From an uncultured Bacteroidota bacterium (GTDB lineage: Bacteria; Bacteroidota; Bacteroidia; Chitinophagales; Chitinophagaceae): 10,281 nt of DNA. The DNA lies in contig CAIWHI010000789.1 of NCBI GenBank assembly GCA_903912435.1, positions 1 to 10,281 on the forward strand, in the 5' to 3' direction. Shown here piece by piece: positions 1-7,741 of this stretch; the stretch's first letter is position 1, and each line of letters begins with the position of its first letter. Made by a program: the position numbers and the translations under genes. The notes under the pieces are model-generated. The model searched no databases and was not told the DNA's origin. It was given only the letters and a program-made list of their open reading frames with translations.

Positions 1-3000
1 ACTACATCCTATAGCAGTCACATAACTAATTGTCGCTATTAATCCTCCTGCAATACCTGTTACCACTCCACTAGCTGAGTTCACTGTTGCAATAGTTGGT
101 GAGCTGCATGTCCAGTAACCACCAGCGGTTGCATCGGTAAGTGTTGCAGTTTTTCCGACACAAACACTTGTTGCGCCCGAAATTGCCGAAGGTATGGAGC
201 GAACATTGATGACTAGGGTTCTAAATCCTAGTGTGGGGACAACATAGGATATAATAGCAGAGCCAATTGAGACTGAAGTTATTAATCCAGAAGTTGAACC
301 AATTGAGGCAATTGCTGAATTTGAACTCGTCCAGGTACCTCCTGTAGTTGCATCAGCTAAAATACCTGATAAGCCCATACATATATTTGCAGATCCTGTG
401 ATACTTGCAATAGTATTAACAAAAGCTAAAGATGTAATATAACAACCAGTTGATAATGTATAAGTTATAATAGTTGTTCCTGCTGAAACTCCAATTAATA
501 ATCCACTTAATGAATCTATAACTGCCACTGAAGAATTACTACTTGTCCAGTTGCCACCTACAGTACCACTTACTAAACCTGAAGTGCCACCTATGACTAC
601 ATCCAATGAACCTGTAATAGAACCTGGTAGTGAATTAATTGTTTCAGTATGGATTGTAATGCATCCGCCAAATGAGCAATAAGTAATTGTTACAATACCA
701 GATGTAAGGCCCGAAACGATACCTGTACCCGACCCAATCGTTGCTATTGCATTATCACTCCCAGACCAGGTACCTCCGGTAGCATTAGTCAATGTAACCT
801 GTTGGCCAATACATAAGGCAAAGGGACCAGATGTAGCTGATGGTAAAGGATTTACTGTAAATACCGATATTGTTTTGCAACCCAGATCGGATGTAAATGT
901 TATTAATACTGTTCCTGCCGAAACGCCAACAACTAATCCTGAACTGCTATTAATACTAGCTATTGTAGTGTTGCTTAAGGTCCAGCTACCTCCAATATCG
1001 TCTGAAAGGGTTGTTATAGAGCCTACACAAGTACTTAGAATGCCTGTTATTGCCGAAGGAAGTACATTAACACTAAAGGGTGAGGTGGCTATACAGCCTG
1101 TAGCTGTCGTAAAAGAAATAATAGTTGTGCCAACACCTATACCTATTACTGAACCATATGCTGACCCAATGGTGGCAATACTCAGATTGGCTGATGTCCA
1201 GGATCCTGAAATTAGATCACCTAAAGTCGTAGATGATCCAATACAAACATTAGCAGTACCAAAAATTGCAGATGGTAAGGCATTTACGTTTATTAGCCTG
1301 CTAGTGAGGCAACCGGTTGGCAATATATAAGATAAGGTAATAGTGCCTGCTGATAATCCACTTAATATTCCAGAAAAATAATCTATTGTTGCTATTCCGG
1401 AACTACCTGTGGTCCATGTGCCTCCTCCGGTATCTGAATAATTAGTTGTAGTTCCTACACAAAGTGACGATGCGCCAATAATTGACAATGGTAATGGCAA
1501 AATAGAAATAACCATATTTACTGTACAGCCGGAAATAGTTGTAAAAGTAATAGTGGTAGTACCTGATGAAACACCAGTTAATATTCCAGTAGTAGAACCT
1601 ATAGTTGCATTGCCAATTGTGGAGCTTGTCCATATTCCACCTGAAGAGGTATTTGTCAATGTCATAGTTGCGGATTGACAAACAGAAGGACTCCCAAATA
1701 TAGATTCAGGACCTGAAATAATATATTCAATAGTAGTGGCAATACAACCAGAACCAACTATATAGGATATAATTGTAGTTCCTGAAGAAATGCCGGTTAA
1801 CAAACCTTCTATTGGATTAATTGTTGCAATACTGGTATTGCTGCTCATCCATATACCGCCGCCTTCATCATTCAAAGTGGCTGTCGCACCTATACAGATG
1901 CTACCAGCACCGGTAATAGAAGATATAGATGGAAGAACAGTAGTTGTTACCGTGGCTGCCGATCCACAACCTGTTGAATATGAAATAATACAAGTGCCAG
2001 ATGACACCCCACTAATAATACCAGTGACTGAATCAATTTTTGCCACTGCACTATTACTGCTCTTCCAAAACCCTTGTGCCACTGAATCATATAGCAATGT
2101 ATTCCCACCTGAACATAAAGTTGGTAATCCTGAAATTTGTGAAGAAGCCTGAGTTACATTTAATACTACAATGGCAGTACACGAACCATTTGTATAGGAT
2201 ATAATTGATGTACCTGGGGATAAGGCAGTTACAAGTCCGGTACCTATGCCTATATTAGCTACCGATGTATGACTGCTTATCCAGGTGCCACCAGCGGATG
2301 AATTTCTTAATGAGGTTGTGTCACTTACACATAAAGCTATTAAACCAGTAATAGGTGAGTTGGCAACTGTAATCATCTTAGTCAAGAATTTATTACAACC
2401 ACAACCTGTGGTATAAGTAATCTGTGAAGTGCCATTGCTAAGGCCTGTGATAGTACCAGTCATTGAATCAACAGAAGCTACAGTGACGTTACCAGAGAAC
2501 CATTTTCCGTAAGGAGTTGGGTTGGTATAGGTGGTGGTTGAACCAGCGCAAATTGAAGCGGACCCTGTTATTACTCCCGGCTCAGATAAAACATTTATCG
2601 TAAATGTTGTCCTGCAACCACTCGACAAAATCTTATAAGTAACAACTGCAATACCCTGGGTGATGCCTGATACAGTACCTGAATAAGATCCTATAGTTGC
2701 AATGTCAGTATTATTACTTGACCAGATTCCAGGTGCTACCAGATCGGTAAGGTTTATGGTTGTGGCAATACAAAGTCTGTTTAAGCCATTTGGGAGTTGA
2801 CTGGCATTCACCTTTTCTGTTCTGGTAGTGGTGCATCCTGTTGGCAGGGCATAAGAAATTGTTGTTGTACCTGCGGATACACCTGTAATAATACCAGATA
2901 TACCAATAATTGCAATGGATACATCAGCACTGGTCCATGTACCACCAGTATTTGTATTGGTTACTGTGATTTGTTGTGATTGGCAAATAGATGTTCCACC

Positions 3001-4321
3001 CGAAATGGCAGAAAGCGCAGAAACAGTAACAATTCTAATTGTTTTGCATCCATTACCAAGGGTGTAGGTTATAGTTGGTGTAAATCCGGCTGCCGCTCCG
3101 GTAACAATACCTGAAATAGCACCGACAGATGCCATAGTAGGTGAACTACTTGTCCAAACGCCTCCTGAAATGGCATTAGTTAGGGAAATAGATAATCCAT
3201 TACACACAAAAGATGAACCAGTGATGGGTGATAATGGATTTACATTCACTATCCTGGTTGACATACAACCAGTTGATAAAGTATAAGATATAATTACAAC
3301 ACCAGCAGAGATACCGTAAACACTTCCATCCAAAGACCCAACACTTGCAATTGCTTCACCACTACTGGTCCACAAGCCACCTGAAACAACGTCAGTTAAT
3401 GAAATTGACTGTGATACACAAACTGAATTGGGACCACTAATATTTGCTAAAGGATTTACATTTATGGTCATTGAAGAAATACAACCAGTAGACAATGTAT
3501 ATAAAATTACAGTATTTAAACCTCCGGCAATTCCTGTAACCATGCCTGCAGGGCTCACGCTTGCAATTGTTGGAGATTGGCTTGACCAGGCACCATCACT
3601 TAATGTATTGGTATATGTAGTAGACTGCCCCACACATATACCAGCAGAGCCAACAATAGGATGAAGTGGAGCAACTGAAATAACATATGTTGACATACAA
3701 CCATTAGACAGGCTATAAGAAATAGTTGCGGTGCCGGATGAAATACCTGTAACTATACCCGACCCTGAACCTATAGTTGCTATTCCAATGTGATTGCTTG
3801 TCCAGGTCCCACCAATTAATGCATCTGATAATAATGTGGATTGCCCCTGACAAATGGACGTTACACTACCGGTTATCGGTGAAAGTGCATTTACTGTGAT
3901 ATTATAGGTTACTAAGCAACCTGAACCAAAAGTATATGATATAATTGCAGTCAAAGATCCGGCTATACCATTAACAATACCACTTGAAGAGCCAATGGTG
4001 GCTATAGTAGGAGCATTGCTGCTCCACACACCACCAGCTATAGCATTACTTAGGGTTATATTTTGCCCGGCACATAATGATGTAACTCCTGTGATAGCTA
4101 CAGGTAATGCTATAACAGTCACAATTGATGATATAGTACATCCGGAAACCGGCACATAGGTTATGGTAGTAGTACCTGTAGTAAGTCCATTTACAATACC
4201 CGATAATGAACCTATAATTGCTACAGAGGTATTAGAAGAAAGCCAGGTGCCAGCCCCATCCGGATCAGTAAGAATAGAGGTTGTACCAATACATAATGTT
4301 GTAAAACCCAATAATGATGAG
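1..4321 (-). repeat. Array of 20 Big_2-like Ig repeats, period about 217.5 bp
   Basis: Twenty consecutive repeats share the pattern [VLI]C.G...L.(D/N)A..GG.W.SSN..(V/I)ATI...(T/S)GIV.G(I/V)(A/S)AGT..I(S/T)Y.L.(T/S)GC....(V)TVN.LP.(A)I. The GG.W Trp codons fall near 4242, 4021, 3801, 3584, 3368, 3152, 2933, 2721, 2498, 2281, 2063, 1847, 1629, 1412, 1198, 981, 765, 547, 331 and 110, so the period is remarkably constant (212-223 bp). This is Pfam Big_2-like (bacterial Ig-like group 2). Two cysteines per repeat, about 50 residues apart, suggest disulfide-stabilised folds in an oxidising, extracytoplasmic location. The copies are diverged in DNA sequence rather than recent identical duplications. 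The array continues past the left edge. Confidence 0.92.
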
Positions 4322-7300
4322 ATACTTACAACAGCACTATCTTCATTTCCCCAGCAACCTGCACCAGATTGCACCCTGAAATAATAACAGCCTGAAGCAT
4401 TGATAATTTGTGAAACTGATGGGTTAGCTGTCGAAATACCACCAGACGTAATGCCTTGATAATAGATTGATCCACCACTAGATGTAGCAGTAATAGTGAC
4501 ATTTGAACAGGCACTTCCACCTCCAGAAACTGTAACTATTGAAGGTAAAGGATTTACTGTAAATTGGTGGGTTGCAAAGCATCCTGTACTCAATAAATAC
4601 GAAATAGTAACAGTGCCTGCCGCTACGCCGGTTACAATTCCTGAAATCGAAGCGATAGTTGCCACTGAAGTATTACTGCTTATCCATGTACCACCCCCAG
4701 AGCTATTTAATGTACTTGTGGTCCCGGTACAAACCGAAGCTATACCACTAATAGCAGATGGGTTTTCAATAACAGTAACCTGAGTTGTATAAACTGTTGA
4801 GGGACTACATCCTGATAAACTGCTTCCATTGGCAACTGTTAGTGAATAAATGCTTGTAACGATAGGTGTAGCAGTTGGGTTTTGTATTGTTGTTGCTGAT
4901 AGGTTTGGTCCACTCCAATTATATACTCCCGCTCCACCTGATGGATTAGCATTTAAGGTTATGGTACCTCCCGAACATATAAAACCACTGTTTGCCGGTG
5001 AGGCCATTGGGCTTGAATTTACAATCACTGTAGTGGTGTAAATTGTAGCAGGGCTACAACCAGGCCCAATTCCACTACTTACAGTTAATGAATAGGTTGT
5101 AGTTACACTTGGGGTTACTGTTGGGTTTTGAAGGCTGGATGGGTATATACCGTAACCATTCCAAGTATAAATACTTGTACCTCCTGCCGGATTTGCATTA
5201 AGAGTCGCAGTACCAGACCTGCAAATAGCCCCACCATTAGTAGGTGATGCTACAGGTGTTGGATTAACAGTAACTACAGTTGTATAAATAGTAGCGGGAT
5301 TACAACCTGAAGCTCCGGTGCTATTAGTAGTAGTTACTGAATAAGTGGAAGTAACTGACGGAGTAGCAATGGGGTTTTGACTAGTACTTGATGCCATGTT
5401 AGGTCCATTCCAGATATAAGTTAGTGCACCGGATGATGGGTTACCTGAAAGTGTTACTGAGCCCCCTTTGCATATCGGTCCATTATTGTAAGGTGCAAGC
5501 ACAGGTATTGGCCATACATTGACTAATGTTGTATAAACATTAACCGGGCTATATCCGGAACCTGAGACGTTGGTAATGGTTAATGAATAGGTGCTTGTCT
5601 CAGTTGGAACAATAGTTGGGTTTAGTGATGTCGTAGAGGATAAACCTGGACCTGTCCATGTAAAGCTTGTGATACCGGCTGATAAATTTGCATATAAAGT
5701 CACATTACCACCAAGGCATACTGGTCCACTATTAGTAGGTTGCGCTTGTGGTTGTGGATCAACGATTACTATTGTTGTATATACAGTTCCCGAATTACAC
5801 CCTGTATCTCCGATGCTGTTGGTAACTGTTAATGAATAGACAGTTGTAACTGTAGGGGTAGCAATTGGGTTTTGGGCACTTGCTGAAAATAGATTGGGTC
5901 CGCTCCAGTTGTAGGTATTTGCTCCTCCGTATGGGTTTGCGGTAAGAACGACAGAATTACCGGAGCAAATAGGTCCATTATTAGTAGGTGATGATGTCAC
6001 GAACGGACTAACTGAAATAGATGCACTTACGCTTACTGAACCACAAGCATTAGAAACGGTATAAATGATAGTATCAAGACCGGCTGAAATGCCTGTAACC
6101 ACACCGGTTAATGAACCAATTGTAGCATTTGTATTACTAATACTCCATCTGCCACCAGTGATGCTATCATTCAAAAAAATCAACGAACCGATGCATATAT
6201 TTGAAACATTGGTAATTGCACTAGCATCAGGCATAACATTTGCCAATACTAAATTTGCTGTAGTGGTTAAAGCACCATTTGTGGTAAGTACCCTACCGTT
6301 AATTGTGGCACCTGTATAAATAAGGATTGCACCACTGCTGGCTATTGTACCATTGAATACCGAATTGTCGCCTAGAGTAACTGCACCATATACGTTCCAA
6401 AATACATTTTTAATTTGAGTTCCATTTACCAACTTAATAATGGAATATGAGCTGGTTAAAAATGCACCATTCACACGGATAACAAATACTGCATTTGTAT
6501 TCCCTTCAGCATCCAGATAAAGTGTATCAGTCAATATAGCGGCTGAATTCAAATAATAAGTATGAGGGGTAAGCACAAGATTGTTTCCCAAAAGTGTAGG
6601 GTTCAATAACTCAATATCATAGGTAAGGGTGTCGAGATAATTATTTAAAGTAGTTAAATCTCCGGCACATGTTCCTGTTGAACCATCGGGAGTAGGATGA
6701 ATGGTTCCTGTTACAAAAGATGTGCTATAACCTGTAGTCAACCCTGAATTTGTTCCAATGTCTCCTGTAACATGAGTTGCGCCACTATTTGAAACCGCCC
6801 CAACTGAAGAAAATAATGCATAACAAGCTGTAGTACCAAGTGAAGGAGCTATAGGGCCGGTTAGGGCTGGCCTTCCACAACCTATAGGAGTATATAAAAC
6901 TGCACCATCTACATTAATAGCGCCATTGGTGGTCAGGGCCCGTCCTTCCAGGGTATCACCTGCGGCTATATTAATGGCAGCATTATGTACTATCATCGTC
7001 CCCCTCATTGTTGTTCCGGCAGCCATATCAACCAATCCTTCCACCTTCCAAAAGACATTGCAAGCCTGAGCCCCGTTTACAAGTATTATTGCCGAATATG
7101 TATTAGTAGAGAATGTTCCTTGAATTTGAAAAATAAATACAGCATTCGTGTTTCCCTGAGCATTTAATATAAGATGATCGCTCAATATAGCCGCACTTGA
7201 TATATAATAAACACCAGCAATAAGTGTATCTCCATTTCCAATTGCAGGTGCGGGGAAAAAAGTTGGGGTTGTGGAATCCAGTTGATTATACGCAACTAGC

Positions 7301-7554
7301 AAATCTGATGAAGATGAAGCGGTTGCTGCATCTCCATCATGCATATTGCCATTTATCATTCCAAATCCAGAAATAGCACCGCTGTTCGTACCAACATTAC
7401 CTGTTATATGAGAAACGCCTGAATTAGTCATAGCTCCAACAGATGAGAATAAAACGAAATCAGATACTGTTCCTAATATTGGAGTCTGTCCAAATACCAT
7501 ATTAGGTATTAAGGATAAAATAGCGACAAGTAACGAAATATAAGACTGTTTCAA
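1..7554 (-). CDS. Giant secreted ice-binding-like (DUF3494) Ig-repeat adhesin, C-terminus off window
   Basis: One minus-strand frame of 2,518 codons stays open from 7554 to the left edge with no stop. I translated it throughout. Residues 1-22 form a signal peptide (MKQSYISLLVAILSLIP..., cleavage near VFG|Q). Two DUF3494 ice-binding domains follow (about 24-225 and 232-438). Then come one Big_2-like Ig repeat (about 440-516), five PKD/Ig_7-like repeats (about 517-926), one Big_2-like repeat (927-1003), a divergent Ig-like module (1004-1078) and 20 Big_2-like repeats to the edge. Known family role: DUF3494 proteins bind ice crystals or, in some hosts, act as adhesins; Ig-like repeats build extended stalks. 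I infer a cell-surface or secreted adhesin exported by Sec and probably T9SS, but the C-terminal sorting domain would be off-window. The start used is TTG at 7554 because it alone supplies the signal peptide and an in-frame TAA (7564-7566) lies four codons upstream. An ATG eight bases upstream is out of frame. Function in ice binding is not proven by sequence. Confidence 0.93.
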   Translation of the reverse strand, partial: MKQSYISLLVAILSLIPNMVFGQTPILGTVSDFVLFSSVGAMTNSGVSHITGNVGTNSGAISGFGMINGNMHDGDAATASSSSDLLVAYNQLDSTTPTFFPAPAIGNGDTLIAGVYYISSAAILSDHLILNAQGNTNAVFIFQIQGTFSTNTYSAIILVNGAQACNVFWKVEGLVDMAAGTTMRGTMIVHNAAINIAAGDTLEGRALTTNGAINVDGAVLYTPIGCGRPALTGPIAPSLGTTACYALFSSVGAVSNSGATHVTGDIGTNSGLTTGYSTSFVTGTIHPTPDGSTGTCAGDLTTLNNYLDTLTYDIELLNPTLLGNNLVLTPHTYYLNSAAILTDTLYLDAEGNTNAVFVIRVNGAFLTSSYSIIKLVNGTQIKNVFWNVYGAVTLGDNSVFNGTIASSGAILIYTGATINGRVLTTNGALTTTANLVLANVMPDASAITNVSNICIGSLIFLNDSITGGRWSISNTNATIGSLTGVVTGISAGLDTIIYTVSNACGSVSVSASISVSPFVTSSPTNNGPICSGNSVVLTANPYGGANTYNWSGPNLFSASAQNPIATPTVTTVYSLTVTNSIGDTGCNSGTVYTTIVIVDPQPQAQPTNSGPVCLGGNVTLYANLSAGITSFTWTGPGLSSTTSLNPTIVPTETSTYSLTITNVSGSGYSPVNVYTTLVNVWPIPVLAPYNNGPICKGGSVTLSGNPSSGALTYIWNGPNMASSTSQNPIATPSVTSTYSVTTTNSTGASGCNPATIYTTVVTVNPTPVASPTNGGAICRSGTATLNANPAGGTSIYTWNGYGIYPSSLQNPTVTPSVTTTYSLTVSSGIGPGCSPATIYTTTVIVNSSPMASPANSGFICSGGTITLNANPSGGAGVYNWSGPNLSATTIQNPTATPIVTSIYSLTVANGSSLSGCSPSTVYTTQVTVIENPSAISGIASVCTGTTSTLNSSGGGTWISSNTSVATIASISGIVTGVAAGTVTISYLLSTGCFATHQFTVNPLPSIVTVSGGGSACSNVTITATSSGGSIYYQGITSGGISTANPSVSQIINASGCYYFRVQSGAGCWGNEDSAVVSISSLLGFTTLCIGTTSILTDPDGAGTWLSSNTSVAIIGSLSGIVNGLTTGTTTITYVPVSGCTISSIVTVIALPVAITGVTSLCAGQNITLSNAIAGGVWSSNAPTIATIGSSSGIVNGIAGSLTAIISYTFGSGCLVTYNITVNALSPITGSVTSICQGQSTLLSDALIGGTWTSNHIGIATIGSGSGIVTGISSGTATISYSLSNGCMSTYVISVAPLHPIVGSAGICVGQSTTYTNTLSDGAWSSQSPTIASVSPAGMVTGIAGGLNTVILYTLSTGCISSMTINVNPLANISGPNSVCVSQSISLTDVVSGGLWTSSGEAIASVGSLDGSVYGISAGVVIISYTLSTGCMSTRIVNVNPLSPITGSSFVCNGLSISLTNAISGGVWTSSSPTMASVGAISGIVTGAAAGFTPTITYTLGNGCKTIRIVTVSALSAISGGTSICQSQQITVTNTNTGGTWTSADVSIAIIGISGIITGVSAGTTTISYALPTGCTTTRTEKVNASQLPNGLNRLCIATTINLTDLVAPGIWSSNNTDIATIGSYSGTVSGITQGIAVVTYKILSSGCRTTFTINVLSEPGVITGSASICAGSTTTYTNPTPYGKWFSGNVTVASVDSMTGTITGLSNGTSQITYTTGCGCNKFLTKMITVANSPITGLIALCVSDTTSLRNSSAGGTWISSHTSVANIGIGTGLVTALSPGTSIISYTNGSCTAIVVLNVTQASSQISGLPTLCSGGNTLLYDSVAQGFWKSSNSAVAKIDSVTGIISGVSSGTCIISYSTGCGSAATVTTTVLPSISSITGAGSICIGATATLNDEGGGIWMSSNTSIATINPIEGLLTGISSGTTIISYIVGSGCIATTIEYIISGPESIFGSPSVCQSATMTLTNTSSGGIWTSSTIGNATIGSTTGILTGVSSGTTTITFTTISGCTVNMVISILPLPLSIIGASSLCVGTTTNYSDTGGGTWTTGSSGIATIDYFSGILSGLSAGTITLSYILPTGCLTSRLINVNALPSAIFGTANVCIGSSTTLGDLISGSWTSANLSIATIGSAYGSVIGIGVGTTIISFTTATGCIATSPFSVNVLPSAITGILSTCVGSITTLSDDIGGSWTLSNTTIASINSSSGLVVGVSAGTVLITFTSDLGCKTISVFTVNPLPSATSGPFALCIGQQVTLTNATGGTWSGSDNAIATIGSGTGIVSGLTSGIVTITYCSFGGCITIHTETINSLPGSITGSLDVVIGGTSGLVSGTVGGNWTSSNSSVAVIDSLSGLLIGVSAGTTIITYTLSTGCYITSLAFVNTIASITGSANICMGLSGILADATTGGTWTSSNSAIASIGSTSGLITSVSIGSAIISYVVPTLGFRTLVINVRSIPSAISGATSVCVGKTATLTDATAGGYWTCSSPTIATVNSASGVVTGIAGGLIATISYVTAIGCS
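4322..4545 (-). repeat. Divergent Ig-like module (IYYQG / YYFR / GCWG type)
   Basis: Residues about 1004-1078 do not follow the Big_2 pattern. They read GGGSACSNVTITATSSGGS, IYYQGITSGGISTANPSVSQ, SGCYYFRVQSGAGCWGNEDS, then AVVSIS. This YYQG...YYFR...GCWG module recurs in large Bacteroidota surface proteins. It holds three cysteines, in contrast to two per Big_2-like repeat. It sits exactly at the start of the 20-repeat array and may mark a recombination or domain-insertion boundary (inference). Confidence 0.7.
4546..4775 (-). repeat. Single Big_2-like repeat between the PKD-like block and the divergent module
   Basis: Residues about 927-1003 read as a canonical Big_2-like repeat: ASVCTGTTSTLNSSGGGTWI, SVATIASISGIVTGVAAGTV, then STGCFATHQFTVNPLPS. 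Both cysteines are present. Its linker shares a 21-base identical word with the linker of a repeat 3.7 kb away (842-862 and 4544-4564). Confidence 0.8.
4776..6005 (-). repeat. Five tandem PKD/Ig_7-like repeats, period about 247 bp
   Basis: Five consecutive modules of about 82 residues share an opening [PAF][IV]C.G(G), a central Y.W.GP, an QNP.[AV]TP.VT..YS[LV]T core and a closing GC.P.T[IV]YTT.V. The Trp codons lie near 5903, 5656, 5408, 5160 and 4913, a spacing of about 247 bp. This is a different module from the 217-bp Big_2-like repeats on either side. The type resembles the 'CHU_C-associated' Ig-like and PKD-like modules common in large Bacteroidota surface proteins (family assignment from memory of the pattern). 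In the second repeat the closing GC is GY (codon 5551-5553), so that repeat has one unpaired cysteine. Confidence 0.8.
6006..6240 (-). repeat. Isolated Big_2-like repeat after the ice-binding domains
   Basis: Residues about 440-516 form one Big_2-like bacterial Ig repeat: NICIGSLIFLNDSITGGRWS, then NATIGSLTGVVTGISAG, then TIIYTVSNACGS. It keeps both cysteines of the repeat family (ICIG and ACGS). It links the second DUF3494 domain to the PKD/Ig_7-like block and is separated from the main Big_2 array by about 1.2 kb. Confidence 0.8.
6241..6861 (-). other. DUF3494 ice-binding domain 2 of the giant adhesin
   Basis: Residues about 232-438 repeat the same family pattern: ALFSSVGAVSNSGATHVTGD, IGTNSG, LTTLNNYLDTLTYDIE, TYYLNSAAILTDTLYLDAEG, NTNAVFVIRVNG, NVFWNVYGAVTLGDNSVFNG, then GRVLTTNGALTTTAN. 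It is clearly paralogous to domain 1 (shared FSSVGA, NSG, GTNSG, NTNAVF, NVFW, TTNGA) but diverged through the rest, so the duplication is not recent. This copy keeps the more canonical FNGTI-ASSGAI segment near its end; domain 1 has MRGTMIVHNAAI there. A tandem pair could strengthen adhesion to ice by avidity (inference). Confidence 0.88.
6880..7485 (-). other. DUF3494 ice-binding domain 1 of the giant adhesin
   Basis: Residues about 24-225 of the giant protein match the DUF3494 (Pfam Ice_binding) pattern. The domain opens with VLFSSVGAMTNSGVSHITGN and VGTNSG. A helix-like insert (LLVAYNQLDS) follows, then the GVYYISSAAILSD and NTNAVFIFQI strands. The end shows the family signature of an NVFWKVEG strand, a MRGTMIV turn and GRALTTNGAIN. 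The fold in this family is a discontinuous beta-solenoid with an alpha-helix alongside. Length of about 200 residues is normal. It lies immediately after the signal peptide, so it would be the far tip if the C-terminus is anchored. I cannot tell from sequence alone whether the flat ice-binding face is functional. Confidence 0.88.
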
Positions 7555-7592
7555 GTGCGCATTTTACCTATGTGAATGAATTTCACAAGGAA

Positions 7593-7600
7593 CAAAGGTA
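7593..7600 (-). promoter_or_regulatory. Bacteroidota-type -7 promoter element (TACCTTTG) for the giant gene
   Basis: Read on the minus strand this is TACCTTTG, a perfect match to the Bacteroidota sigma-ABfr -7 consensus TAnnTTTG. It lies about 39 bases upstream of the TTG start, giving a short leader. A TTTTG at 7626-7630 could be the -33 element, but the spacing of 25 bases is longer than usual. The leader contains AGG about a dozen bases before TTG; Shine-Dalgarno sites are generally weak in this phylum. Confidence 0.55.
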
Positions 7601-7695
7601 GATAACTTGACATGAGCATCTTTTGCAAAACTCCATGAATAAATTGCAACATTTACACCCAAATGAAGGGAATCTGGACTTATACCAAAACTAAA

Positions 7696-7715
7696 AGCAG
7701 GCCCGTTAGCCTGCT
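7696..7715 (-). terminator. Rho-independent terminator of the decayed repeat gene
   Basis: AGCAGGC (7696-7702) pairs perfectly with GCCTGCT (7709-7715) around a 6-base loop. On the minus strand the hairpin is followed by TTTTAGTTTTGG and preceded by AAAG. It begins 27 bases after the TAA (7742-7744) of the T9SS-domain relic, the right place to end that transcript. It also insulates the giant gene's promoter from read-through from the right. Confidence 0.7.
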
Positions 7716-7741
7716 CTTTAAAATAGTAAATACGTTCAATA

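Noticed and set aside
1442..1681. A minus-strand frame of 79 codons in another phase.
   Set aside because: Its translation is rich in Tyr, Asn, Phe and Arg with no family pattern, and it lies wholly within two Big_2-like repeats of the giant gene read in the correct frame.
1..4321. A CRISPR array or satellite-like DNA repeat as explanation of the periodicity.
   Set aside because: The period of about 217 bp, divergence between copies and strict conservation at protein level show coding Ig-like repeats, not short identical direct repeats with spacers.
875..6319. Many open plus-strand frames of 60-150 codons opposite the giant gene (for example 875-1330, 1790-2152, 3428-3664, 4496-4783, 5591-5839, 6065-6319).
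   Set aside because: They are antisense shadows of the repeat-coding strand. They recur with the same phase in each repeat, have Val/Pro/Ile-rich low-complexity translations with no domain, and overlap a continuous well-conserved minus-strand protein.
6985..7167. A plus-strand frame of 60 codons opposite the first ice-binding domain.
   Set aside because: The opposite strand encodes a clear DUF3494 segment with conserved motifs, and this frame shows no recognisable protein.
7618..7680. A small RNA or riboswitch in the leader of the giant gene.
   Set aside because: Only a promoter-like element and AT-rich sequence were seen, with no conserved structured motif. The leader downstream of the promoter is about 35 bases, too short for a riboswitch.
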